DNA from: Capra hircus
Taxonomy: Eukaryota > Chordata > Mammalia > Artiodactyla > Bovidae
DNA length: 64,000 bases
Assembly: GCF_001704415.2 (NCBI RefSeq)
Contig: NC_030814.1
Coordinates: forward strand, 74,207,121 to 74,271,120
Direction: 5' to 3'
Shown here: positions 22,560 through 33,395 of the stretch, one piece after another
How the letters are laid out: the number at the start of each line of letters is the position of its first letter
Position numbering within the stretch: position 1 is the first letter of the stretch
The notes under the pieces: generated by a model
Seen by the model: only the letters and a program-made list of their open reading frames with translations
What the model was told of the DNA's origin: nothing
The model's database searches: none
Position numbers and translations under genes: made by a program

Positions 22560-22883
22560 CATTTATCTTTGGCTGCATTGAGTTTTCTTTGCTGTGCACG
22601 GGCTTTTCTCAAGTTGTGGTGAGTGGGGGCTCCTCGCTCCTTGCAGTAGCAGGCTTCCCACTGAAGTGGCTCTGCTTGCTGTGGACACCAGCTCTAGGCT
22701 GGTGTGCTTCAGTGGTTGCAGTACGTGGGCTTAGTAGCTGCGACTCCAGGGCTCTAGAGCATAGGTTCAAGTGTTGTGGTGCACAGGGTTATTAGCTCCA
22801 TAGCATGTGGGATCTTCCTGGATAAGGAATGGAACCAGTGTCCCCTGCATTAGCAGCCAGATTCTTTGCCACTGAGCCACCAG
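22560..22883 (-). mobile_element. CHR-type (Cetacea-Hippo-Ruminant) SINE
   Basis: The antisense tRNA-derived head is at the right: TGTCCCCTGCATTAGCAG followed by CACTGAGCCACCAGTGAAG. The body carries the family's repeated GGGCTT/GTGG blocks, from TTTGGCTGCATTGAG and GTGCACGGGCTTTTC to AGCATGTGGGATCTTCCTGG. Known distribution of CHR SINEs places it before the ruminant radiation, so the host L1M is older still. Confidence 0.85.
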
Positions 22884-22940
22884 TGAAGACCCTCTTTCTT
22901 ATTTGTAAAGTGCGTGAATTACCTATTTTATTAGTGAGTT

Positions 22941-22983
22941 GTGGGGTGCAAAGAGTCGGATATGACCGAGCAACTGAACTGAA
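22941..22983 (+). mobile_element. 43-bp BovB 3' tail insertion
   Basis: GTGGGGTGCAAAGAGTCGGA and CCGAGCAACTGAACTGAA are the last bases of BovB, set inside L1M. Almost the whole element is lost by 5' truncation. Confidence 0.8.
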
Positions 22984-23135
22984 TGAAGGGTTCTTTGTGT
23001 GCTCTGAAGTACAAGTCCCTTATCAGGTAATATGATTTGTAAATGTTTTCTCTCATTTTGTGGGAGAAATCTTTTTACTTTTTTGATGATGTTGTTCAAA
23101 GCACAAAGGACGTATTTCTGATTTAAAAAAAAATT

Positions 23136-25224
23136 ACCATGTTCTGTAAATACTGACATGACTTGACTAATTAGCTGATTAGTTGGAGAAAGAAATATAC
23201 TGACACCAATTCTAGGATTATTTCTTATAAATCAGAAGCAGGTAGAGAACATATTATTTGATGATTATAGCTCAGACAAGATCATTGAAATGCCTGGCTT
23301 GGTACTCTAAAATATTCTGATTGATTGTTTATATCTGTTTTTATGCATCAGGATTATATTTTTCTTTTCAGTTTCTCAAATAATGTATATAAGGACGTTT
23401 AAGGTAAGACATTCAAATACAATGCCCATCCTAGTTTATAGATGTAATAAGATTCTGCTTACTGAATTTTTATTTTTCTAATGAGATTTGGTTAGCTCAT
23501 TCACTAGCAAACTAGGACAAATTTCTGTAATTAGTGTCATAAATATTTATAAAAGACTACAGTTGACACAATTTGGTTTTTTTGAATTTTGCATAAATGC
23601 TACCTTATTCACTGTGTCAAGTATTTCCCTTGCAAATGAATTTTTTCCTACTAGTGCATTCAGAATCGATAAGTCTCAGGAGATTTCCTACATCTATCAA
23701 ACTAGAGGTGACAAAATGCTGTCAAAATAAAATACAAGCAGATTTCCAGCATCAACATTTGTCTCCATTCTATATAGATTCCTAGAAAAAGAGAGTCTCA
23801 TCACAAAACTATCATAAATAATAGTGGTACAATCTCACTACATTATTTTATTCTGCTCTAGTTGACTATTCAATTATCTAAAAATACCCATCACTTTAAA
23901 CTTATCTATCTGAAGTCAGTCATCTTAATCTATAATTACTTAAAAGTCATCACTTTATCCATGCTCTGTGTCAAGATGGTAAAGGATTGCGTTCTGCCCA
24001 AATGTCACACCACGTTCAATTTTGTAAGAATCCCTTCAAAAGTAAGTCAGTCAACATTTGTTTGAGGATGTAGTCAAAATAAATAGACAAAAATTATGGG
24101 TTTGCCACTCTTCTTTACATCATGGAAATTGTGTATGAGTTCTCATATAATTTTAGTAGTTGAGGTCATGAAGTTAAAAAAGATTTGGGTCATTTTTTTC
24201 CTACTTGGAAAAACCAAGGTAACATAAATAATATATAAGTGATTCAGTTGCTTGCAGTTACTAATTGGCCCCTTGAATTACTTTACCCTTTTCTGTTTAA
24301 CTAGGTTGTCTCCCACATAATTATTCATTGTGAAATGGAATATAAATTGTGGTTTTAAAAATATTTTGATCTACTCATCATGACTTCTTATCCTTCCAGC
24401 AACATTAAAGTGATCTATGACTTCTAAAGAGCTACAAAATAATAAAATAAGCTTTGGAAAGTGTAAGTTGTCATAGGTCATAGCGGATACACCCTACGTA
24501 AAGTTAGGGATGTCACTGACAAAAGGTTTTGTTACAAAGAGTGATACAGAAATAGATTTCAGGTTCATATAAAAATCATGTCCTTCTTATTTACATGAAG
24601 CCTCCTGGTCCATGGATTGCTTTGTCCTTTTCTCTTTTATCATGCTGAGCCCAGCCCCTGCTGAGACAGTTCTGCCGCAGGATATTGAAACTGCTTTCTT
24701 CACTTCAGTTGCAGCTGCCAAGACTCTGCCTCTCAGGCCTGTGTTCACCAAAACAATGATTATCTTGGACACTTGTGAAATTATGGGAACCTCATTTGCA
24801 CCTAAATACAGCCAATGTACATGAATAGTAATTGCTCATCTTTCGGGTAAAATTATGTAAACATACAGAGAAGGCACCCTCTTAGACATATTTATGGCAG
24901 CTTGACTAAGAGTTTTCAAAAATTATCACATCAGGCTAATTAATCTTTCAAATTTTGCACAAGGAAATCTGTCCACATAAACCAATGCCAGTCTTTTCTT
25001 CTCATCTCCAACTGTTCCACACCTCAGACTAAAATGCCTTGCATAGTCAAGATTACTGAACATAGTTTTAATAGACAAAATTTGCTCAGCACTTGACATG
25101 CTTGTGACCCTAGATGGAAGGGTTTACATGTAGGAAAAAATATTCTGTATAATCATGGTGAGGTGGTCATGTCATAATAATGAGAAAGAGCAGGACTATT
25201 GTACTAAGAAGTATCTGGTTTCAA
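23136..25224. other. Long repeat-poor interval
   Basis: About 2.1 kb with no recognised gene or element. Frames of 60-80 codons (for example + 23488-23730 and + 24612-24824) show no domain. Confidence 0.5.
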
Positions 25225-25305
25225 GTGTCATTTACGTCTCATGTAAGCTTGTACTTAAACTTTCTAAACTTCAGTTTCTTCATCTTTGAGGTGAAGACAG
25301 TAATT
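25225..25305 (+). mobile_element. MIR SINE fragment
   Basis: Consensus-order match to MIR: ACTTAAACTTTCTAAACTTC, AGTTTCTTCATCTTTGAGG. The order and spacing of these blocks are typical of MIR. Confidence 0.65.
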
Positions 25306-25309
25306 ATAA

Positions 25310-25395
25310 CTTAGAGATTTTAAGTGACTTGTCCAAGGAAACAGCCAACAACATGATGAGTCAATATTTGAACCAGGGATACAGTCCAGGTCTTA
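25310..25395 (-). mobile_element. MIR SINE fragment, opposite orientation
   Basis: The antisense MIR core is visible as TTTTAAGTGACTTGTCCAAG, followed by a GAACCAGGGATACAGTCCAG block. It lies next to a plus-strand MIR piece. Confidence 0.6.
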
Positions 25396-25544
25396 ATCAG
25401 TAAATTTCACCGTCACTATTATTCTGTGTAGCTTTTCTGCTTTTCATAAGAGTATTGAGACCCTTCAGGATATCAGAAAGCGCTGTACTATTCTTAAAGT
25501 ATCAGAAACAGGGATGAACTGACATTATTTTGTATTTTTATTTT

Positions 25545-25832
25545 TTATTTTTTTTTAATTTTAATTTTTACTTTATTTTACTTTACAATACTGTATTGGT
25601 TTTGCCCTACATTGACTTGAATCCACCACCGGTGTACATGCGTTCCCAAATATGAACCCCCCTCCCACTTCCCTCCCCATAACATCTCTCTGGCTCATCA
25701 CCGTGCACCAGCCCCAAGCATGCTGTATCCTGCGTTGGAGATAGACTAGCGATTCGATTCTTACATGATAGTATACATGTTTTAATGCCATTCTCCCAAA
25801 TCAACCCACCCTCTCCCTCTCCCTCTGAGTTC
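25545..25832 (-). mobile_element. L1-BT LINE, 3' UTR only
   Basis: Antisense L1-BT 3' end: ACTTTACAATACTGTATTGG, GACTTGAATCCACCACCGGT and CCCTCCCACTTCCCTCCCCA, ending at CCTCTCCCTCTCCCTCTGAG. It stops before ORF2. Confidence 0.9.
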
Positions 25833-27709
25833 CGTATTTTTAGACAATTTATATCCTATCATGCATTTTAAGTTTTGAAAGCAATGTACAGTGTCTCCCA
25901 CAGGTCACCTGCTCCTAGCTCTCCCATTTTTTGTCCCTTTCCTCACCTGTCGTAAAGAATTGTGTGCACTATTATGCATGGGGGGCAGAGCAAGGGATGG
26001 TGGCGTATGTACAAGGAAAGAAATGGGAGAACTGAATACAAGTAGTAGACTTGAAGAAATAAAAACTTGGCTCCTTCTTTCTAACTTCAAGTCTGGTGGT
26101 GGATGCCCTTTGGGTATGAGGACAAAGTGTTTGTCAATATTGATGACTGTTTCTAATGAATTGGAACCTTTTGGTTCTCACTGTGTTTTTTCAGAATAAT
26201 CAGAATATGGTTAAGTGGATATTAATGAGGGGAATGAGGAGAGAAAGTAGTGTGCATTTTGGTGCTACTGAAATCGAAGTAATAACTCTGAAGGGTTATT
26301 GAATGAATATAAATCCAAAGGCCTTCAGCATGAACTTCCCTTTTGTTCTGTTTCATGAAGAACTTGGAGTGAACTCTTGAGCTCTTGTCACTATAGGTAC
26401 TTCATCCAAAATCATCTGACAGACTAGATTAGAGGAAATACAATAGATTTTTTTTTAAATGCTACTTTAACTCTCTTTCTTGGCACTTTGTGCACACACA
26501 GTAACTGAAAATTCACAGAGCCCCTGCATTGTCCATGAAAACCTGAAGATGCTGAAGAAATAGATCTTTGCATTTCACTGCATTGACACTTATTTTTATC
26601 CAGTGGATTGCAGGTCAAAGGCACTCCATAAACTGAGTTTGTAGCTCTAGGAAGCTGTGTTCTGAACCAGAAAACAGGAAAGAGTATTAATCAAAAGTGA
26701 AAAGGTTCTGCTGAAAGCAGACCAATCTTGGAAAATGATTTTAAAGATCACTTGCCACGCACACAATTATTTTGTAGTTGCAGTTCATGCCAAGATTTTA
26801 AAGAAAACTGTTGGAAAATTGCATTACTCAAGTATGTACTATACGCACAATGTAATCCTCATCACTCATCAGGGCAAGGCAAAAGTGACATAAAGAAAGA
26901 ATAGTTTTAAAAAATCTAATTGCCCTGTACTGTACAAAGTGAGCTTTCATTGCAAATATTTATTTCCATTATGAGGTCTTCAGAGACATAATACTGTTAA
27001 AATGAGAAGAGTTTCTGAACTGTATAGAATTTTATGGGTATTTTAAAATATGTTTCTAAAGTGATGAATGACTGGCGCTATTCTTATTTTCATTTCTTTT
27101 TTTTTTCATATATTTTACCAGCTCAGGAAGGATCTAATTTAATATAAATTCCCATCACAGCCTGTAACTTCCTCTCTATTTTCATAGTAGTAACCCAAGA
27201 CCCTGCTTCAAACATGGTTAAGGCAGTTAAAGGTGTTGAAGACACAGTTTTGTCATTTTAAAAGACACAGTTCTTAAAACGGGGTAAGATTGATAGATTT
27301 AAGATGAAATCTTAGATATGCTGTGTCATGGAAAAGTAAAATCAACCCAAAGAGATTGCTTGTTTCTCTCAAGTGCCAAACCAGTGAGCCAGTTTTTTTG
27401 CCCTAGAGGTTTCTATGTAAGGTCATGAGTATACATCCTGAGATATCTGTCAATTCAGAGAAACAACCAACCTTTTGTTTAAAGGATTACAGTAGAGTGA
27501 ATTCACTTATTACGTTGAATGCATTGTTGTTTTGCTGAGGTAACTAAGTGAAGGAAAATATTTCATCAACAGACTTTTTTTTTTTTATTCTAATACAATC
27601 ATAGGTTTGCTTTAGCTTGCCTGGCAAAGATAGGGCTATTATGGACATTTAGGAAATAAAATAGGTGTAAATATTCAAAATATTATAAAATGCACTTTTA
27701 AAATTAATC
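25833..27709. other. Long repeat-poor interval
   Basis: About 1.9 kb without a recognised gene or repeat. The 102-codon plus frame at 25891-26199 and the 66-codon minus frame at 26424-26624 show no known domain. Confidence 0.5.
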
Positions 27710-27795
27710 TTGTGTACAGCTTAACTATACACTTAAAAATGGTTGAGGTGATAAATCTTACGTTATATGGATTTTACCACAGTTAAAAGATTTGG
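27710..27795 (+). mobile_element. L1M 3' end fragment
   Basis: ACTATACACTTAAAAATGGT and ATGGATTTTACCACAGTTAA are the terminal L1M 3' UTR blocks. Only the last 85 bases or so are present. Confidence 0.65.
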
Positions 27796-28282
27796 GGAGA
27801 AAAACCCATATTAAGTCACCCTAGATGTATGCCATCCACAGTAGTCCTAAATAAGTGAAAAATACTTGTCAGGTTTTGAACTTAGCACAAGTAAAAGACT
27901 ATATATATTCTCTTATATATATTCATCTGTGGATGAAAGAGACAGTGTCTTTTGAGACTCAACAACAGTTCCAGTGTTTGAACTTTGAACTTCATGTGTT
28001 CTAGTTTCATAGAAATAACCCTGATTTGAAAGCTTGTTTACTGAAGTTGAAGTGATTACATTAGTTCTGCAAGGTTTCTTCTTACTCAGCTACACTATCT
28101 TTCCTTTATAGGCATATTAGTACACTATTCACTACGTAAAGGACTGTACAATAAAGTCAGTACACACCTGAGATGTATTTTTATCCAAGTGGCATCCATA
28201 CTGTATTATTTTTCTGAAAACTCATCTTCATTTCTGGAGATTTAATGTATAAAGTACCTTGTATTAATGCATAGGGTATTAG
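27796..28282. other. Unassigned interval
   Basis: No gene or element recognised. Confidence 0.45.
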
Positions 28283-28290
28283 AAATAAAA

Positions 28291-28644
28291 AGCCTCTTGA
28301 TGAAAGTGAAAGAGGAGAGTGAAAAAGTTGGCTTAAAGCTCAACATTCAGAAAACAAAGATCATGGCATCTGGTCCCATCACTTCATGGCAAATAGATAG
28401 AGAAACAGTGGAAACAGTGTCAGACTTTATTTTTTTGGGCTCCAAAATCGCTGCAGATTGTGACTGCAGCCATGAAATTAAAAGACGCTTACTCCTTGGA
28501 AGAAAAGTTATGATCAACCTATATAACATATTCAAAAGCAGAGACATTACTTTGCTGACTAAGTTCTGTCTAGTCAAGGCTATGGTTTTTCCAGTAGTCA
28601 TGTATGGATGTGAGAGTTGGACTGTGAAGAAGGCTGAGCGCTGA
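28291..28644 (+). pseudogene. BovB reverse transcriptase C-terminal part (pseudogene)
   Basis: About 118 codons read EESEKVGLKLNIQKTKIMAS, then the DFIFLGSKI block, HEIKRRLLLGRKVM and FPVVMYGCESWTVKKAER, all downstream of the YADD site in BovB. The palm catalytic residues are missing. A stop after KKAER separates this from the last conserved block, which continues at 28822-29004 as MMLGGIGGRRRRGRQRMRWL. Confidence 0.85.
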
Positions 28645-29027
28645 AGAATTGATGCTTTCGAACTGTGGTGTTGGAGAAGGCTCTTGAGAGTCCCAAGGAG
28701 ATCCAACCAGTCCATTATGAAGGAGATCAGCCCTGGGACTTCTTTGGAAGGAATGATGCTAAAGGTGAAGCTCCAGTACTTTGGCCACCTCATGCGAAGA
28801 GTTGACTTATAGGAAAAGACTTTGATGCTGGGAGGGATTGGGGGCAGGAGGAGAAGGGGACGACAGAGGATGAGATGGCTGGATGGCATCACTGACTCGA
28901 TGGACATGAGTCTGAGTGAACTCCGGGAGTTGGTGATGGACAGGGTGGCTTGGCGTGCTGCAATTCATGGGGTCGTAAAGAGTCGGACACGACTGAGCGA
29001 CTGAAGTGAACTGAGCTGAATTCACAC
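28291..29027 (+). mobile_element. BovB LINE, 0.74 kb
   Basis: Begins in the reverse transcriptase just after the YADD region (AGCCTCTTGATGAAAGTGAA) and ends in CTGAAGTGAACTGAGCTGAA. Possible 8-bp TSD AAATAAAA at 28283-28290 and 29028-29035. The frame is open to 28644 and then broken by TGA in GCGCTGAAGAATTG. Confidence 0.9.
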
Positions 29028-29082
29028 AAATAAAATCATTTTTAGTTCCCTTTCCCTGAGCTATTGAATTGCTTGTTACTTA

Positions 29083-29294
29083 CTTCCCTGGTGGCTCAGA
29101 TGGTAAAGCATCTGTCTACAATGTGGGAGACCCGGGTTCGAGCCCTGGGTTGGGAAGATCCCCTGGAGAAGGAAATGGCACCCCACTCCAGTACTATTGC
29201 CTGGAAAATCCCATGGACAGAGGAGCCTGGTAGGCTACAGTCTATGGGGTGGCAAAGAGTCGGACACGACTGAGCGACTTCACTTTCACTTTCT
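29083..29294 (+). mobile_element. Bov-tA SINE, well preserved
   Basis: CTTCCCTGGTGGCTCAGATG, B-box-like GGGTTCGAGCCC, and GAGTCGGACACGACTGAGCG then CTTTCACTTTC at the 3' end. It is close to a young consensus. Confidence 0.95.
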
Positions 29295-29434
29295 GTTTTC
29301 TACAGTGTACTCTTTTTTTTTTAAAAAAAAAAAAAGAGGAAGTATGAGTTAGTTTACAATATCATATTACTTTCAGGTGTCCAACATAGTGATTCAGTAT
29401 TTTTATATATTATACTCCATTTAAATTTATTACA

Positions 29435-29754
29435 GTGTGCTTCCCTCATAGCTCAGTTGGTCAAGAATCTGCCTGTAATACAGGAGACCCTGGTTTCATT
29501 ACTGGGGCTGGAAGACCTGCTGGAGAAGGGATAGGGTACACACTCCAGTATTCTTGGGCTTCCATTTTGGCTCAGCTGGTAAAGAATCCACCTGTAATGC
29601 AGGAGACCTTGGTTCATTCCCTGGGTTGGGAAGACCCCCTGGAGAAGGGAAAGGCTACCCACTCCAGTATTCTGTCCTGGAGAATTCCATCGACTATACA
29701 GTCCCTGGGGGTCACAAGGAGTCGAACATGACTGAGTGCCTTTCATGTGCACTT
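29435..29754 (+). mobile_element. Bov-tA SINE dimer inserted in L1
   Basis: A first unit ends at CCAGTATTCTTGGGCTTCC and a second begins at once. A 13-bp TSD, TAAATTTATTACA (29422-29434) and TAAGTTTATTACA (29755-29767), encloses both units, so the dimer moved as one. Confidence 0.95.
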
Positions 29755-29830
29755 TAAGTTTATTACAAGACAATGGCTATATCTTTTTATGCTTTGCAAT
29801 ATATCCTTATTACTTTTCTGATTTATGCAT

Positions 29831-30105
29831 GCTGCTGCTGCTGCTAAGTCACTTCAGTCGTGTCTGACTCTGTGTGACCCCATAGACGTCAGCCCACCAG
29901 GCTTCCCCGTCCCTGGGATTCTCCAGGCAAGAACACTGGAGTGGGTTGCCATTTCCTTCTCCAATGCATGAAAGTGAAAAGTGAAAGTGAAGTTGCTCAG
30001 TCGTGTCCGACTCTTCACGACCCCATGGACTGCAGCCTACCAGGCTCCTCTGTCCATGGGATTTTCCAGGCAAGAGTACTGGAGTGGGGTGCCATTGCCT
30101 TCTCC
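29831..30105 (-). mobile_element. BovA2-type SINE inserted in L1
   Basis: Antisense dimer from GCTGCTGCTGCTGCTAAGTC to GTGCCATTGCCTTCTCC. TSD-like GATTTATGCAT before (29820-29830) and GATTTTATGCAT after (30106-30117). Confidence 0.95.
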
Positions 30106-30285
30106 GATTTTATGCATAGTAGTTGGTATCTCGTATCTCTTAATCTCATAACCCTATTTTCCCCCTGCCCCACTTTTCTCTTCACTGGAAACCAGTAGTT
30201 TGCTCTCTGTATCGATGAGTCTGTTTCTGTTTTGTTATATACATTTCTTTGCTTTATTTTTTAGAAAACATATATAAGTGATAGA

Positions 30286-30479
30286 GTTTCCCTGGTGGCT
30301 CATTGGTAAAGAATCCACCAGCCAATGCAGGAGTTGCAGGTTGAATCCGTGGGTCAGGGAGATCTGCTGGAGAAGGAAATGGCAACTCACTCCAGTATTC
30401 TTGCCTGGGAAATCCACTGGACAGAGGACCCATGGGGTCACAAAGAATCAGACACAACTTAGTGACTAAACAACAACAA
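30286..30479 (+). mobile_element. Bov-tA SINE inserted in L1
   Basis: GTTTCCCTGGTGGCTCATTG to CACAACTTAGTGACTAAACA, with an (AAC)n tail reaching about 30487. The host L1 lacks a short stretch at this point, so the insertion coincides with a small deletion or later loss. Confidence 0.9.
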
Positions 30480-31056
30480 CAGCAACAATAAACACCTCAT
30501 TTTTCTATTCACCTGTTGAAGGACATTTAGGTTGTTTCCATATCTCTACTGTTGTAAATGATGCTGCTATGAACCCTGAGGTGCCTGTATCTTCTCAAAT
30601 GATTGTTTCACTTGTCTTTGAATATATACCCAATAATAAAATTATTGGATCATATGGTAGTTCTATTTTTAGTTTTTTGAAGAGCCTCCATACTGTTTTC
30701 CAACGTAGCCACACAAATTTACATCTGCACCAAGAGTATATAAGGGTTCTCTATTCTCTACATCCATTCCATTATTTATTATTTGTAGCCTTTTGGATGA
30801 TAGCAGCCATTTTAAAAGGTGTGAGGTGATAACTCACTGTGATTTTAATTTGCATTTCTCTGGTGAGTACCAATGTTGAGCATCCTTTCATATCCCCATT
30901 GGTCGTCTGTCTTCCTTGAAAAACTGGCTATTCAGCTATTCTGCCTGTTTTATAATTAGTTTTTAAAAAATATATTGAGTCAATATGAGCTATTCATATA
31001 TTTAGGATATTAAGCCCTTTTTGACCATGTTATTTGAAAATATTCTCTCTCATTGA

Positions 31057-31276
31057 GCGCTGCTTCCCAGGTCGTACAGTGGGAAAGAACCCACCTGCCA
31101 ATGCAGGAGACATAAGCAAGGTGGGTTTCATCCCTGGGTCAGGAAGGTCCCCTGGAGAAGGAAATGGCAACCCACTCCAGGATTCTTACCTGGAAAATCC
31201 CATGGGCAGAGGAGTCCGGCAGGCTACAGTCCATGGGGTCACAAAGAGTTGGACATGACTCAGCACACACACACAC
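31057..31276 (+). mobile_element. Bov-tA SINE inserted in L1
   Basis: GCTTCCCAGGTCGTACAGTG to GGACATGACTCAGCACACAC, with a short (CA)n tail. TSD-like TCTCTCATTGAG just before and CTCTGTCATTCAG just after. Confidence 0.9.
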
Positions 31277-31616
31277 CTCTGTCATTCAGTAGGCCTTTTG
31301 GCTTTGTTGCTGATTTGCTTTGCTATGCAAAAGCATTTAAGTTTAGTTAGGTGCCACTTGTTTATGTTTGCTTTTGCTTATTTTGCCTTAGGATACAGAG
31401 CCAAAAATGGTATAAGGTGTGAAGAAATATTTTAATCTCATTCTTTGACATTTTGTTGCCCAGGTTTATCAGCACTGCTTATTGAAAAGAGTGTCTTTTC
31501 TCCATTCAATATTCTTGCCTTCTTTGTTGTAGGCTGACTATAGGTGTGTGGGGTTATTTTGGGGCTCTCTGTTCTGTTAATCTTTGTGTCTGTTTTGAAG
31601 CCAGTATCATATATTT

Positions 31617-32986
31617 TTAAATTTTTTTTAATTGACTGATGATTGCTTTATGGTATTGGTTTACTTTTGTCATACATCAGTATAGATTAGCCATAGGTAT
31701 ACGTGTGTCCCCTCCCTCTTGAAACTCTCTCCTACCTCCCACCCATCCCCACCTCTCTAGGTTATTACAGAACCCGAGTTTGAGTTCCCTGAATCCCCAC
31801 ACAGCAAATTCCCAGTGGCTCTCTATTTACATATGCTAGATTATATGCTTCCAGGCTACTCTCTCCATTCATCTCACCCACTCCCTCTTCTCCCCTACCC
31901 TTGTCCACAAGAGTTTTCTCTATCTCTGTGTCTCCATTGCTGCTTTGCAAACAGTTTCATCAGTACCTTCCTTCTAGAGTCCATATATATGCATTAATAT
32001 ACAACATTTGTTTTTCTCTTACTTCACTCTGTATAATAAGGTCTAGGTTCATCCACCTTGGCAGAATTGACTCAAATGTGTTTCTTTTTATGGCTGAGTA
32101 GTATTTCATTGTATATATGTACCGTAGTTTATCCAGTCATCAATGGATATCTAGGTTGCTTCCATGTCCTAGCTATTGTGAATAGTCCTGCAATAAACAT
32201 TGGGGTACATGAGTCTTTTTCAGTTTTGGTTTTGTCAGAGTACATGCCTAGAACTGGTATTGCTAGGTCATATGGTGATTTTATTCCTTTTTTTTTTTTT
32301 TTTAAGGATTCTCCATACTGTCTTCCATAGTGGCTGTATCAATTTATATTCTTACCAGCAATGCAAGAGGGTTCCTTTTTCTCTGTGCCCACTTCAGCAT
32401 TTGTTGTTTGTGGATTGTTTGATTATGGCCATTCTGACCGGTGTGAGGTTATAGCTCATTGTCATTTTGATTTTCATTTCTCTGATAATGAGTAATATTG
32501 AACATCTCTTCATGTGTTTATTAGCCATCCATGTGTCTTCTTTGGATACATGTCTGTTTTTAGGTCTTTTGCCTTCTTTTTGATTGGGTTGTTTGTTTTT
32601 CTGTTATTGAATTGTATGATCTGCTTGTATATTTTGGAAATTAATCCTTCGTCGGTTCTTTCATTTGCTATTATGTTCTCCCATTCTGAGGATTGTCTTA
32701 TCACTATGTTTATAGTTTCCTTTGCTGTGAAAAGCTTTTAAGTTTAATTAGATCCCATTTATTTATTTTTATTTCCATTATTCTAGGAGGAGGATCATAA
32801 AGGATCTTGCTATGATTTATGTCATACAATGTCCTGCCTGTTTTCTTCTAAGAATGGTCTTTAATCCATTTTAAGTTTATCTGTGTGCATGGTGTTCTAA
32901 TTTCATTCTTTTACACATAGTTGTCCAGTTATTCTTTATTCATTAAGGAATAAATCCCATTTACCATTGCAACTAAAAGACTAAAA
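31617..32986 (-). mobile_element. Second L1 LINE nested in the first
   Basis: A new L1 3' end starts after a T/A run (AATTGACTGATGATTGCTTT) and runs in antisense through 3' UTR and ORF2 end: TAGTATTTCATTGTATATAT, GTTGCTTCCATGTCCTAGCT, TAGTTGTCCAGTTATTC. At about 32934 it flips to sense ORF2 (AATAAATCCCATTTACCATT, CTAAAATACC), after which the first L1 resumes. The interrupted target (TATCATATATTTTT left, TACCATGCTCTTTT right) looks like a decayed TSD. Confidence 0.8.
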
Positions 32987-33395
32987 TACCATGCTCTTTT
33001 GTTGACTGAAGCTTTGTCATATGGTCTGAAGTCAGGGAATGTGATATCTCTAGCTTTGTTCTTTTTTTCAAGAGTGCTTTGGCAATTTGAAGATTTATAG
33101 TTCCATGTAAATAATAGAATTATTTGTTCTAATTCTGTGAAAGAGTAACGAATTCAGTTAGTGATTAGTATACAGCAATTTATTGTTTTTTGATAATAAC
33201 TGCCAAGGAAAATCAAGAAAGCAGTCCCAGTTAAAACTGCATCAAAATAATAAAATATCTAGGAATAAAATTAAGCAAAGAGATTTAAAAACTATACTCT
33301 GAAAATCCTAAAACTCTGATGCATGAATTTGAATATAATACAAGGAAATGGACAAATACATTGTATTCCACAATTGAAATAATTAATGTTATAAT

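Larger units (their letters stand above)
21728..23135 (-). mobile_element. L1M LINE hosting three younger insertions
   Basis: Antisense L1M blocks occur in order: a TTTATGAGATAGAATTTGC block, TCTGTCTCTATAGGTTTGCC, ATTTTCCATTGTATATATAC, ATATCTAGGAATAGAATTAT, ACAAGTCCCTTATCAGGTAA and TTTTCTCTCATTTTGTGGG. The host is split by Bov-tA (21998-22175), a CHR-type SINE (22560-22883) and a 43-bp BovB tail (22941-22983). A short L1-BT-like piece (TTTAGTTGGAGGATCATTGC, about 22391-22410) also lies inside. Confidence 0.8.
29312..33395 (-). mobile_element. L1 LINE hosting four SINE inserts and a second L1
   Basis: Antisense L1 3' UTR starts after a T run (29312-29322) and continues in consensus order through 29434, 29768-29830, 30106-30285, 30480-31056, 31277-31616 and 32987-33146. 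Markers are TTTCAGGTGTCCAACATAG, AGTAGTTGGTATCTCGTATC, TTTGCTATGCAAAAGC, GCCAGTATCATAT and GTCTGAAGTCAGGGAATGTG. The last part (about 33205-33395) is in sense orientation (AGTCCCAGTTAAAACTGCA, AAAATATCTAGGAATAAAAT), which fits a 5' inversion. There is no intact ORF. Confidence 0.85.

Noticed and set aside
24612..24824. 70-codon plus-strand open frame in repeat-poor DNA
   Set aside because: Its mirror frame is open too, no domain or start context is recognisable, and length is within chance for AT-rich DNA.
28347..28907. 186-codon minus-strand open frame
   Set aside because: Antisense of a plus-strand BovB; the real homology is in the plus-strand reverse transcriptase frame.
29453..29773. 106-codon minus frame and similar ~60-100 codon frames over SINEs
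   Set aside because: They are readings of Bov-tA and BovA2 sequence, repeated in every copy, with no known protein.
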